Below, one piece after another: positions 1 to 7,837 of a DNA stretch of 64,000 nucleotides. Every line of letters starts with the position of its first letter. Within the stretch, counting starts at the first letter, position 1. Both the position numbers and the translations under genes were made by a program. The DNA is taken from positions 1,922,001 through 1,986,000 of the forward strand of contig NZ_CP031425.1 of the NCBI RefSeq assembly GCF_003367705.1. The letters are read 5' to 3'. The notes below the pieces were generated by a model. It was not told the DNA's origin. It made no database searches and was given only the letters and a program-made list of their open reading frames with translations. This DNA comes from Microbacterium foliorum. Its GTDB lineage: Bacteria > Actinomycetota > Actinomycetes > Actinomycetales > Microbacteriaceae.

Positions 1-527
1 AGCAATCGGCTCAATGCGCGGTCGCCGCAGCCCTGGTGAAGCTGCTCCACGAGGCGGGCTGTGGCCGCGCACACGTCGGCGCCACTGCCGATCACGAAGA
101 GCGGACGCCCGTCGTCGGTGAGCCACCACTCGCCCGCGCAGTCGCCGTCGTCGGAGGAGATGAGCTCAGCGACCCCGCGCAGGAGGCTCGCCACCAGCGT
201 CGTCATCTCCCCCGCCGCGAGGGGCATCTCTGCCAGCGTCCGACACCCGAGCAGCGCGCCGACACGCTCCGTGCACCAGGGCAGGAGCACATCGTGCCCG
301 CCCGGCCGGCGCGCGAGATCGACGGGCGCGGCGACGTGCTCATCCCCCGCATGCGCCCAGCCCGCCCAGCCGCCGAGCTCCGCCGCGTCGACCAGCACGG
401 CCGCCGACCCTCCCTGAACAACGAGCGGACCCGCGAACGGGCCCTCGTCGGCATCGAGCCGGCGGATCACGCGGTGCACACCGGGCACGAGGGGCGCATC
501 GCGCATTCGGGACTCTCTGACTGCCAT
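1..527 (-). CDS. Unknown protein, C-terminus beyond the window
   Basis: An open frame runs on the minus strand from an ATG at 527 to the left window edge, giving at least 175 residues without a stop. I do not recognise the family. The visible part has no signal peptide or membrane segment. It is rich in Ala, Gly, Asp and Val, with several Trp and Cys residues spread through it, and looks like a soluble cytoplasmic protein. Codon use (GC-rich third positions, ordinary amino-acid mix) supports it as real, better than the competing overlapping frames, which are Arg/Pro/Ser-rich. It is divergent from the DUF4191 gene, with about 160 bases between them. No function can be given. Confidence 0.6.
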   Translation of the reverse strand, partial: MAVRESRMRDAPLVPGVHRVIRRLDADEGPFAGPLVVQGGSAAVLVDAAELGGWAGWAHAGDEHVAAPVDLARRPGGHDVLLPWCTERVGALLGCRTLAEMPLAAGEMTTLVASLLRGVAELISSDDGDCAGEWWLTDDGRPLFVIGSGADVCAATARLVEQLHQGCGDRALSRL

Positions 528-687
528 GACCCCACCCCATCGCACCCGCGGCCGCAGAAGGACCCCACAGTGCCAGTGGGGATCGAATCCCCCGTATTCG
601 CCATCGGTGCAGGAGCCGTGTCGACCTGCGAATCCGCCCGACGCGAACGACGACGTGCGCGCACCGCGCAGTCGGTATCCTTGTTGC

Positions 688-1398
688 ATGGCAAACCGCA
701 CGTCCGCGCCCGAGAAGCGTCCGGGGTTCTTCTCCCAGATCAGATCCCTCTTCAAGTTCACGAGGGAGATCTACCCCTGGCTCCCCTGGGCCCAGATCGC
801 GATGCTCGTGCTCGGCGTCCTCGTCGGACTCATCGTCGGGTACCTGATCCCGCCGTTCCAGGTGTGGACCCTGATCCTCTGGGGCATCTCGGGTCTGATG
901 CTCGGCATCCTCGGCGCGATGTTCCTCATGACGCGCCTGTCGACGTCGGCCATGTACCAGAAGATCGACGGCATGCCCGGTGCCACCGGACATGTGCTCA
1001 GCACCAGCCTCGGCCGCAACTGGCAGGGCTCGGAGACTCCCGTCGGCATCAACCCCAAGACGCAGGATGCGGTCTACCGCGCCGTCGGCCGCGGCGGCGT
1101 CGTCGTGGTCGGAGAGGGCTCGCGCGGACGTCTGAGCCGCCTGGTCAACGATGAGCGCAGCAAGGCCGCTCGGGTCGCCCACGGCGTGCCCGTGACGGTG
1201 ATCTACATCGGCCACGGCGACGACGACGTCGCGATCGCCGACCTCGCCAAGACGGTCAAGAAGCTTCCGAAGGTGATCGACAAGGCCACGATGGGTGCTG
1301 TGATCCGCCGCATCGAGTCCGTGTCGCAGTCGATCTCCTCGCTGCCGATCCCCAAGGGCATCGACCCCACCAAGGTCAGGGCGCAGCGCCCGCGCTGA
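688..1398 (+). CDS. DUF4191 family membrane protein
   Basis: This 236-residue protein matches the actinobacterial DUF4191 family by its overall shape: a basic N-terminus with FFSQIRSLFKFTRE, two adjacent membrane segments at about residues 34-54 and 57-77, then a cytoplasmic domain carrying VYRAVGRGGVVVVGEG near residue 130. The family role is not established. Its genes often lie near lipoyl synthase or glutamine synthetase genes, and here glnA1 is 2.3 kb downstream. The ATG at 688 is chosen because the protein proper begins MANRTSAPEKRPGFF; the open frame extends further upstream but reads as non-protein-like sequence. A TATCCT about 10 bases before the ATG could be the -10 of a leaderless transcript (inference). 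Confidence 0.85.
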   Translation: MANRTSAPEKRPGFFSQIRSLFKFTREIYPWLPWAQIAMLVLGVLVGLIVGYLIPPFQVWTLILWGISGLMLGILGAMFLMTRLSTSAMYQKIDGMPGATGHVLSTSLGRNWQGSETPVGINPKTQDAVYRAVGRGGVVVVGEGSRGRLSRLVNDERSKAARVAHGVPVTVIYIGHGDDDVAIADLAKTVKKLPKVIDKATMGAVIRRIESVSQSISSLPIPKGIDPTKVRAQRPR

Positions 1399-1419
1399 TC
1401 CCGCACCACCGCAGAAGAA

Positions 1420-1460
1420 CGAAGCGCGGCCGCCCTCATCCGAGGAACGGCCGCGCTTCG
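1420..1460. terminator. Bidirectional hairpin terminator
   Basis: A perfect 13-bp inverted repeat (1420-1432 with 1448-1460) with a 15-base loop lies in the 66-base gap between the convergent DUF4191 and rimK genes. It can serve both. There is no long T run, as is usual in high-GC actinobacteria. Confidence 0.7.
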
Positions 1461-1464
1461 TCGT

Positions 1465-2652
1465 TCACTCCGACAGCGGCTGTCGTGGAAGCCGGCGCAC
1501 CTTGGCGCGACGACGACGACGCTCGGGAACCATCGATCGCATCTCGTCGAGCTTGCCGAAGCAGAACAGTCGATCCTCGGCCTCGAGAACCACGTGCTTA
1601 CGGGGGTTCGGGATGACCGAGACGCCCCGGTGCAGGGTGAGAACCGTGATGTCGCGCTCCCAGAGACCGGCCTCGCCGAGGGTCTTGCCCACCAGGTCCA
1701 CGGCCCCGTGCACCATGAGCTCGGCGACTCCGTAGCCCGTCGAGACGGTCAGCCGCTGACGGACATCGATCTCGGGGAACGCAACCTGGCCGGCGATGTA
1801 GTCGATGATCGCACCGGCGACGTCGAGCTTGGTGGCCGTCTCGATGCCCTGCAGCCCGGGAGACGAATTGACCTCCATCACCAGCGGCCCGTCCTCCCCC
1901 TCGAGCATGTCGACGCCAGCCACGCGGAGTCCCATGATCTGCGCCGATCGCACCGCCGCGCGCTCGTAGACGGGGTCGAGTTCGACCGCCTCGACGGATC
2001 CGCCGCGGTGCACATTCGAGCGGAACTCGTCACCCGCCGCCGAGCGTCGCATCGCCGCCACGACGCGGTCGCCCACGACGAGGGCGCGGATGTCACGGCC
2101 GCGGCTCTCGGAGATGAACTTCTGGATGAGCACGTTCTGCTTCGTGGAGTGCAGTGTCTCGATGATGGCCTCGGCCACCTTCACCTGCGGGGCGAGGATC
2201 ACGCCGATTCCCTGGGTGCCCTCGAGCAGCTTGATCACCACGGGAGCACCGCCGACCCGCTCGATCGCGGGGCGCACGTCGGCGCGGTTGCGCACGAAGG
2301 CGGTGGGCGGCATCGCGATGTTGTGCCGGGACAGGATCTGGTTCGCCCGGAGCTTGTCACGGGCGCTGGAGATGCCGTTGGCCGTGTTGGGCGTGTAGAC
2401 GTCCATCTGCTCGAACTGGCGCACCACGGCCGTGCCGAAGTACGTGATCGAGTTGCCGATGCGCGGGAGGATCGCGTCGTAATCGCTGAGCTGGCGGCCA
2501 CGGTAATGCAGGTCGGGCTCGTCGGCGGTGAGGTCGATCGCGAAGCGCAGCGTGTTGAGCACCTTGACGGTGTGACCACGCTGAAGAGCCGCGGCTCGCA
2601 GTCGTTGGGTGGAGTACGCCTGCGGCGCACGGGAGAGCACTGCGATCTTCAC
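1465..2652 (-). CDS. rimK: RimK-type ATP-grasp ligase with C-terminal RCK_C-like domain
   Basis: This 395-residue protein is an ATP-grasp carboxylate-amine ligase of the RimK group, which adds glutamate to the C-terminus of ribosomal protein S6 or makes related peptides. Visible signatures are MKIAVLSRAP at the N-terminus, the glycine-rich ATP loop KLLEGTQGIGVILA at about 141-154, and the metal-binding VMEVNSSPGLQGIE at about 258-271. E. coli RimK is about 300 residues. The extra part, roughly 300-378, resembles a TrkA-C/RCK_C regulatory domain, followed by a basic tail. The start is GTG at 2652, with AGGA seven bases upstream. It diverges from a RimK-associated zinc protease gene whose start is only 25 bases away. 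The exact substrate is not shown by the sequence. Confidence 0.88.
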   Translation of the reverse strand: MKIAVLSRAPQAYSTQRLRAAALQRGHTVKVLNTLRFAIDLTADEPDLHYRGRQLSDYDAILPRIGNSITYFGTAVVRQFEQMDVYTPNTANGISSARDKLRANQILSRHNIAMPPTAFVRNRADVRPAIERVGGAPVVIKLLEGTQGIGVILAPQVKVAEAIIETLHSTKQNVLIQKFISESRGRDIRALVVGDRVVAAMRRSAAGDEFRSNVHRGGSVEAVELDPVYERAAVRSAQIMGLRVAGVDMLEGEDGPLVMEVNSSPGLQGIETATKLDVAGAIIDYIAGQVAFPEIDVRQRLTVSTGYGVAELMVHGAVDLVGKTLGEAGLWERDITVLTLHRGVSVIPNPRKHVVLEAEDRLFCFGKLDEMRSMVPERRRRRAKVRRLPRQPLSE

Positions 2653-2677
2653 GGGGAATTCCTGCCAGGATGGTCGG

Positions 2678-3160
2678 GTGAACAAGTCGTCCCACCATTC
2701 AAACACCCTTATCGGGTGGCGAGAATGGGTGAGCCTGCCTGATCTCGGCGTCGATTGGCTCAAAGCCAAGATCGACACGGGTGCGCGGACCTCGTCCTTG
2801 CATGCGTTCGAGATCCATGAGTTCGAGCGCGACGGCGTGTCGTGGGTGCGATTCCGCGTCAAGCCCTGGCAGGACAGCCAGGAGGATGCGGTCGTCGTCG
2901 AGTCCCCGGTGCACGACCGACGCGCGGTGCGCAGCTCCTCCGGCCACGCCCAGGAGCGTCTGGTCGTCGAGATGCTCATCCGCCTGCACGACCGCGAAGT
3001 GCTCGCCGAGGTGACGCTGAGCAACCGTGACGAGATGGGATTCCGGATGCTCATCGGGCGCGAGGCTCTCCGTCGGGGTTACCTCGTCGATCCCGCGCGC
3101 TCCTTCGTCGGTGGACGGGCGCCGCGCGAGGCCCGACGCCGCAACCGCGGCAAGGAGTGA
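2678..3160 (+). CDS. RimK/LysX-associated ATP-dependent zinc protease family protein
   Basis: This 160-residue protein matches the small retropepsin-like zinc protease family (PF05618) that travels with rimK. It contains LKAKIDTGARTSSLHAFEI at about 28-46, where the DTGA motif is the aspartic-protease-like signature, and MLIGREALRRGYLVDPARSF near the C-terminus, the family's second conserved block. The GTG at 2678 is preferred because AGGA lies seven bases before it and the translated product then starts directly ahead of the conserved domain; the upstream ATG at 2609 would lie inside the divergent rimK coding region. It probably works with RimK, either trimming or counteracting its glutamylation (inference from genomic association). 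Confidence 0.85.
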   Translation: MNKSSHHSNTLIGWREWVSLPDLGVDWLKAKIDTGARTSSLHAFEIHEFERDGVSWVRFRVKPWQDSQEDAVVVESPVHDRRAVRSSSGHAQERLVVEMLIRLHDREVLAEVTLSNRDEMGFRMLIGREALRRGYLVDPARSFVGGRAPREARRRNRGKE

Positions 3161-3169
3161 CGCGCCGGC

Positions 3170-3598
3170 TCAGGCGCGGATGAGCACGAGCCCCGTCGCC
3201 TTGTCGTGGAGTCCGCGCTGGTCGGCGTCGAACACGACCGCGGGAATCACGATGACGAGCAGCAGCGTGCGCACGATCGGACGCCACAGCCCCACCCAGC
3301 CGCCGTCGAGGCACACGAGACGCATCCCGAGGATGCGGTGTCCCGGGCTTCCGCCTGCGGTCGGGATGAACAGGATCTGCAGGACCGCGAAGACCGCCAT
3401 CGGAGCGAACATGGTCAGCCCCGCCTCGCTCGGCAGCGCGAACTGGTCATAGCCCAGGAACCCCGTGGCGATGATCGTCGCGGCGAGATAGTCGATGAGG
3501 AGCGCGCCGATCCGCCGGCCCGGTCTGGCGATGCTGCCCGTACCCGTCCGGGGCATTCCGAGGCGTTCTCCGGGATACGTGTTCACAGCGTCCGTCAC
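3170..3598 (-). CDS. RDD family membrane protein
   Basis: This 142-residue protein has the RDD layout: ARPGRRIGALLIDYLAATII near residues 24-43 (the Arg and Asp of the RDD signature), a second hydrophobic segment at about 60-80, GGSPGHRILGMRLV before the third segment, and GLHDKATGLVLI at the C-terminus. The function of RDD proteins is mostly unknown; some are Na+/H+ antiporters. It is convergent with the zinc protease gene (9 bases apart) and divergent from glnA1. The GlnR-type box at 3618-3655 lies only 20 bases before its start, so the same regulator could affect it. Confidence 0.88.
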   Translation of the reverse strand: MTDAVNTYPGERLGMPRTGTGSIARPGRRIGALLIDYLAATIIATGFLGYDQFALPSEAGLTMFAPMAVFAVLQILFIPTAGGSPGHRILGMRLVCLDGGWVGLWRPIVRTLLLVIVIPAVVFDADQRGLHDKATGLVLIRA

Positions 3599-3617
3599 GT
3601 CACAAGCCTACCGGCGC

Positions 3618-3655
3618 GTAACACGCTCGAAACAAAGCGGATACCGTGGAGTAAC
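3618..3655 (+). promoter_or_regulatory. GlnR-type nitrogen-control box upstream of glnA1
   Basis: Four half-sites are spaced exactly 11 bases apart: GTAAC (3618), GAAAC (3629), GATAC (3640) and GTAAC (3651), each separated by 6 bases. The known actinobacterial GlnR consensus is GTNAC-n6-GAAAC repeated twice. The box ends 62 bases before the glnA1 ATG, a suitable place for transcriptional control. I infer control by GlnR; the regulator gene is not in this window. Confidence 0.75.
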
Positions 3656-3716
3656 GCCCCGCACGTACTGTGCACAATGGCCGTGAAGCCATCGATCCGC
3701 AATCCAGGAGTCGTAC

Positions 3717-5141
3717 ATGTTCAAAGATTCGTCCGAGGTGCTGAGCTACATCAAGGAGAACGACGTCAAGTTCCTTGACATCCGATTCACTGATCTTCCT
3801 GGTGTCCAGCAGCACTTCAACATCCCCGCTGCGACCGTGGACGAGGACTTCTTCGTCGACGGCCAGCTGTTCGACGGCTCGTCGATCCGCGGCTTCGCGA
3901 GCATCCACGAGTCCGACATGCAGCTCATCCCCGACGTGACGACGGCCTACATGGACCCGTTCCGCGAGGCGAGCACGCTCGTGATGATCTTCGACATCTA
4001 CAACCCGCGCACCGGGGAGATCTACTCGAAGGACCCGCGTCAGGTCGCCAAGAAGGCCGAGAAGTACCTCGCGTCGACCGGCATCGCCGACACCGCGTTC
4101 TTCGCTCCCGAGGCAGAGTTCTACATCTTCGACGACGTGCGCTACTCGGTCACCGCCGGCGAGAGCTTCTACAAGGTCGACTCCGAGGAGGCCGCGTGGA
4201 ACACCGGTCGCGAGGAGGAGGGCGGAAACCTCGCCAACAAGACCCCGTACAAGGGCGGCTACTTCCCCGTCAGCCCGGTCGACAAGACCGCTGACCTGCG
4301 CGACGACATCACCCTGAAGCTGATCGAGGCCGGGTTCATCCTCGAGCGCTCGCACCACGAGGTGGGCACCGCCGGCCAGCAGGAGATCAACTACCGCTTC
4401 GACACCATGGTGCACTCGGCGGACGACATCCTGAAGTTCAAGTACATCGTCAAGAACACCGCCGAGGAGTGGGGCAAGGTCGCCACCTTCATGCCGAAGC
4501 CGCTGTACGGCGACAACGGCTCGGGCATGCACACGCACCAGTCGCTGTGGAACGACGGCAAGCCGCTGTTCTACGACGAGGCCGGCTACGGCCAGCTCAG
4601 CGACATCGCGCGCTGGTACATCGGCGGCATCCTGGCACACGCGCCCGCACTGCTGGCCTTCACCAACCCGACGCTGAACAGCTACCACCGCCTGGTCAAG
4701 GGCTTCGAGGCTCCGGTCAACCTGGTCTACTCGGCCGGAAACCGCTCGGCCGCGATCCGCATCCCGATCACCGGTTCGAACCCGAAGGCCAAGCGCATCG
4801 AGTTCCGTGCACCGGATGCCTCGGGCAACCCGTACCTCGCGTTCGCCGCGCAGCTCATGGCCGGCCTCGACGGCATCAAGAACCGCATCGAGCCGCACGA
4901 GCCCGTCGACAAGGACCTCTACGAGCTTCCTCCCGAGGAGGCGAAGAACATCCCTCAGGTTCCGAACTCGCTGCTCGACTCGCTCGACGCGCTGAAGGAG
5001 GACCACCAGTTCCTCCTCGAGGGCGGCGTGTTCACCGAGGAGCTCATCGAGACCTGGATCTCGTACAAGTACGAGAACGAGATCCTGCCGATGGCTCAGC
5101 GCCCGCACCCGTTCGAGTACGAGCTGTACTTCGGCGTCTGA
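3717..5141 (+). CDS. glnA: Type I glutamine synthetase, adenylylation-regulated form (GlnA1)
   Basis: A 474-residue GSI-beta enzyme, which makes glutamine from glutamate, ammonia and ATP in the cytoplasm as a dodecamer. Clear signatures are FDGSSIRGF near the N-terminus, the ATP-site motif [20 protein letters not shown] around 260-280, and [13 protein letters not shown] near 343-355. The adenylylation site is Tyr402 in [10 protein letters not shown]; GlnE, encoded 5 kb downstream, is the enzyme that modifies it. Length fits the family. The start ATG follows CAGGAG nine bases upstream. Regulation is probably by the GlnR-type box at 3618-3655 and post-translationally by GlnE. Confidence 0.97.
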   Translation: MFKDSSEVLSYIKENDVKFLDIRFTDLPGVQQHFNIPAATVDEDFFVDGQLFDGSSIRGFASIHESDMQLIPDVTTAYMDPFREASTLVMIFDIYNPRTGEIYSKDPRQVAKKAEKYLASTGIADTAFFAPEAEFYIFDDVRYSVTAGESFYKVDSEEAAWNTGREEEGGNLANKTPYKGGYFPVSPVDKTADLRDDITLKLIEAGFILERSHHEVGTAGQQEINYRFDTMVHSADDILKFKYIVKNTAEEWGKVATFMPKPLYGDNGSGMHTHQSLWNDGKPLFYDEAGYGQLSDIARWYIGGILAHAPALLAFTNPTLNSYHRLVKGFEAPVNLVYSAGNRSAAIRIPITGSNPKAKRIEFRAPDASGNPYLAFAAQLMAGLDGIKNRIEPHEPVDKDLYELPPEEAKNIPQVPNSLLDSLDALKEDHQFLLEGGVFTEELIETWISYKYENEILPMAQRPHPFEYELYFGV

Positions 5142-5197
5142 CACCCGGTAGCGCGTTCTCGATTCACAGACATCGAGGAGCGCGCTCCGAGGCCACC

Positions 5198-5250
5198 GAG
5201 CCCCGGCTTCGACGACATCTCCGTAGAGATGCACGTCGAAGCCGGGGCTC
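5198..5250 (+). terminator. glnA1 terminator
   Basis: A perfect 16-bp inverted repeat (5198-5213 with 5235-5250) and 21-base loop sit 56 bases after the glnA1 stop. It may also end the minus-strand MFS transcript arriving from 5301. Confidence 0.75.
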
Positions 5251-5300
5251 TGTGCTGTGCGTGAGCCGACACGGCCGAGCCGTGGTGCGGTGGATCCGTC

Positions 5301-6923
5301 TCAGCGCGTGCTGACGCCGTGAGACGGTGGGGACTCGGGAAAGTAGTGCCGTTCGCGGGGCTCGCCCTGGATATGCGCTCGGGCATCGGCCTGGATCTCA
5401 CGATCGCGCCCGGTCAGTCTCTGTGTCTGCTGACGCCGGTATTCACCCCAGGACGGGACCATGAACGACTCGAGCAGCACATCCTGTTCCTCCCCGCTGC
5501 GCAGAAGGGTCCACCGATACCCGCCCGTGCGGCGCCGGGAGGCCTCGACCAGCCGCATGGCCTCGCGGAACGGCTCGACGCGGCCGGGATCCACGGTGTA
5601 GGTGATCTGCACCAGCACAGGACCGTCGGTCGGCTGCGGGTCGAGAACGAGGGTGGGCGTGGGCCACGACATCGACACCGTGCGGTCCACGGTGCTGGTG
5701 CCAGGCAGAAGAGGAAGCCACGCGACACTCACTGCCACGATGACGAGCAGCGCCGCGGCCGCCGCCAGGGATATCGCCGTGCTGAGCGCGCCGGCCAGAG
5801 CGCCCCACCCGAAGGATCCCACTGCCATCGCCCCCATGAACACGAGGATGTAGATCGATGCCCCGCGCGATCGCACCCACTGGGGAAGGGTCAGCTGCAG
5901 TGCGGCATTGAGCACCGTGAGCGTCCCGATCCAGGCGACGCCGGCGAGGACGAGCAGCGGCAGCATCGGCACGAAGGGCAGGAACGCCGCAGCGAGGGTG
6001 CCGACCGCGAACAGCAGCGCGCTCACCCCGATCACCACGTTGTCCGAGAATCGCTTTCTGGCGACGGGCAGGACGAAGATGCCCAGCACGGCACCGGCGC
6101 CGACCGCGCCGAGAAGGAACCCGTATCCGCTCGAGGTGAGGCCCAGCCGTGTGGCGGTGACGGGAAGCAGGGCCCACAGCGCGCTGGCGGGAAGAGCGAA
6201 CAGGGCTGACCTCAGCAGGATGCGACGCACCAGATGGGCGGATGCGACGTAGCGGACGCCCGCTCGGAGCGCGGCGCCGAAAGGTTCGCGGTCGTCGAGG
6301 CCGAGCTGCGGTGGACGCCTCCACCACCACAGCGCAACGACTGCGGCGACGAAGCTGAGCGCGTTGATGCCGAACACCACCGGGGCGCCGAACAGAGACA
6401 GGACCACTCCGGCCAGAGCGGGCCCGACTGCGCGGGCGCCGTTCACCGTGACTCCTCCGAGCGCCGAGGACGCACCGATGAGCGGACGGGGAACGAGTTC
6501 AGGCTGGATCGCCTGCCACGCCGGTGACGTCAGTGTCGAGGTGATCCCGAGCAGAAAGGTGAAGCCGAGAATCGTCCACGGTGTGAGAGCACCGAAGAAC
6601 GCGATGACCGTGAGTGCGGCGGCGATCAGCGCGCTCGCCGCCGATCCCCAGATCAGCAGCTTTCGGCGGTCGAGCGAATCGGCCAGCACCCCCGCCGGCA
6701 GCGAGAACAGCACGGCCGGGGCGAGGCTCGCTGTCTGCACGAGGGCGATGAGAGTCGCTCCGGCGGCCGCATCGACGAGGAACCACTGCGCGCCGACGGT
6801 CTGCATCCAGGTGCCGATGTTGCTCCCCAGCTGTGCGAACCACAGCACCCGGAACGCGGGAATGGCCAGGGGCGCCCACGCGGAGACGGGGCGGGATTCG
6901 GTCGCATCGGCTGCGGCGGTCAT
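5301..6923 (-). CDS. MFS exporter (MFS_3/EntS type) with C-terminal monooxygenase-like domain
   Basis: A 540-residue major facilitator protein. Residues about 15-415 hold some twelve membrane segments, with FRVLWFAQLGSNIGTWMQTV at the first and SLPAGVLADSLDRRKLLIWG carrying the loop 2-3 MFS signature. This pattern is that of the enterobactin exporter-like MFS_3 family (PF05977). From about 430 onward a soluble tail (VLVQITYTVDPGRVEPFREA, LLRSGEEQDVLLESFMV) looks like an antibiotic-biosynthesis-monooxygenase ferredoxin-like fold, common in this subgroup. Its ATG overlaps the stop of the upstream VOC gene (ATGA), so the two are translationally coupled. A clear paralogue lies at the right end of the window. 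The substrate is unknown. Confidence 0.9.
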   Translation of the reverse strand: MTAAADATESRPVSAWAPLAIPAFRVLWFAQLGSNIGTWMQTVGAQWFLVDAAAGATLIALVQTASLAPAVLFSLPAGVLADSLDRRKLLIWGSAASALIAAALTVIAFFGALTPWTILGFTFLLGITSTLTSPAWQAIQPELVPRPLIGASSALGGVTVNGARAVGPALAGVVLSLFGAPVVFGINALSFVAAVVALWWWRRPPQLGLDDREPFGAALRAGVRYVASAHLVRRILLRSALFALPASALWALLPVTATRLGLTSSGYGFLLGAVGAGAVLGIFVLPVARKRFSDNVVIGVSALLFAVGTLAAAFLPFVPMLPLLVLAGVAWIGTLTVLNAALQLTLPQWVRSRGASIYILVFMGAMAVGSFGWGALAGALSTAISLAAAAALLVIVAVSVAWLPLLPGTSTVDRTVSMSWPTPTLVLDPQPTDGPVLVQITYTVDPGRVEPFREAMRLVEASRRRTGGYRWTLLRSGEEQDVLLESFMVPSWGEYRRQQTQRLTGRDREIQADARAHIQGEPRERHYFPESPPSHGVSTR

Positions 6924-7342
6924 CGGTGCTCGTCCACCCTGTCTGACGGTTCCTCTCGAACGGCGAAGAGATTGCCGAACGGATCCAGAAGCTGACACAG
7001 CCGCTCGCCGGTGAAGACCGTCTTCGGTCCTCGATGAGCCCGCGCCCCATGGGCGGTCCAGTCCGCGACGATCGCGTCGACGTCGGGTACGGTCCAGTAC
7101 GGCACCGTCCCGGACGGCCCCGGCGAGTTCACCTCGTCCGCGGCGTGCAGCGTCAGACGCGAACCACCCAGCTCGAATGCGACCAGCGCTCCCCCTCGAA
7201 TCGTGGGCCGGCGGTGCAGTCGCGCCGCGTACCACTCGACCGCGGCATCGAGATCGGCGACGAAGTAGAAGACGTTCCCGATCGCGCTGAACGAGTCGGT
7301 CTGCGGATGCGCGTGACCGACGGGAACGGGCTCTGTCGACAT
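6920..7342 (-). CDS. VOC (glyoxalase/bleomycin-resistance) family protein
   Basis: A 140-residue single vicinal-oxygen-chelate protein. It shows a beta-alpha-beta-beta-beta layout, with AIGNVFYFVADLDAAVEWYA at the start of the first module, GGSRLTLHAADE in its middle, and KTVFTGERLCQLLDPFGNLFAV at the end (the DPFGN turn before the metal-ligand position is typical of VOC). The family includes dioxygenases, glyoxalases and drug-binding proteins, so a chemical role cannot be fixed. It overlaps the MFS exporter by four bases, suggesting a small detoxification or resistance unit. Possible regulation is through the palindrome at 7415-7430. Confidence 0.85.
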   Translation of the reverse strand: MSTEPVPVGHAHPQTDSFSAIGNVFYFVADLDAAVEWYAARLHRRPTIRGGALVAFELGGSRLTLHAADEVNSPGPSGTVPYWTVPDVDAIVADWTAHGARAHRGPKTVFTGERLCQLLDPFGNLFAVREEPSDRVDEHR

Positions 7343-7414
7343 AGGATCCCCTCGATCTCGCGCCGTCTGATGGGCGCCCTGATCGCACGCTAGAAGGTGC
7401 GGAGGAGACGGCTG

Positions 7415-7430
7415 CTCGACATATGTCGAG
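7415..7430. promoter_or_regulatory. 16-bp perfect palindrome, candidate operator
   Basis: CTCGACATATGTCGAG is a perfect palindrome in the gap between the VOC-MFS operon (minus) and a small membrane protein gene (plus), 73 bases upstream of the VOC start. It has the form of an operator for a dimeric repressor. No regulator gene is adjacent, and the binding protein is unknown. Confidence 0.45.
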
Positions 7431-7541
7431 GGTTCAGTGCACCCCCGTGCGACCGCGCCGTCGACGCGGAGCATGGACCCTGCCACGGTGATGGATCGCT
7501 CACCGGTCGACATCGAGGTGCACACCTGGCATGGTGGTCGG

Positions 7542-7733
7542 ATGAGTGACAGGGACCGCCGCATCGGGATCAGCTACGGCCTGATCGTCTTCGCCGCTCT
7601 CTTCGCGCTGACGTGCATCATCCTGATCGTCGCGGGCGTCGTGGGACCGACCGTCTGGTTCACGGTCGTGGCGATGGCGCTGCTCGCTCTCTCCCAGTGG
7701 CTCAACATCCGCGCGCGGCGCAGGAGTCGCTGA
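7542..7733 (+). CDS. Small two-segment membrane protein
   Basis: A 63-residue protein, not recognised. It begins MSDRDRRIGISYGLIV, then has hydrophobic segments at about 12-33 and 37-54, and ends in the basic tail NIRARRRSR, consistent with a helical hairpin in the membrane with both ends inside. The ATG at 7542 is chosen because the upstream part of the frame reads as non-coding. It lies between the candidate operator and the AI-2E-type permease, with 100 bases before the latter. Many actinobacteria have such small proteins of unknown role. Confidence 0.6.
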   Translation: MSDRDRRIGISYGLIVFAALFALTCIILIVAGVVGPTVWFTVVAMALLALSQWLNIRARRRSR

Positions 7734-7837
7734 CCCCGCTCTCTGCCCACCGGCGTGTCACGCGGCCGTGTCGCGCTTGCTTTCACCCCGGGCGACTGGT
7801 CAACTGAGTGGTCTGTTCGATCATGATGGGGGCCGCC

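Noticed and set aside
574..595. T-arm-like sequence GGGGATCGAATCCCC suggesting a tRNA
   Set aside because: The stem and loop sizes do not fit a T-arm, and no acceptor, D or anticodon arms are present on either strand.
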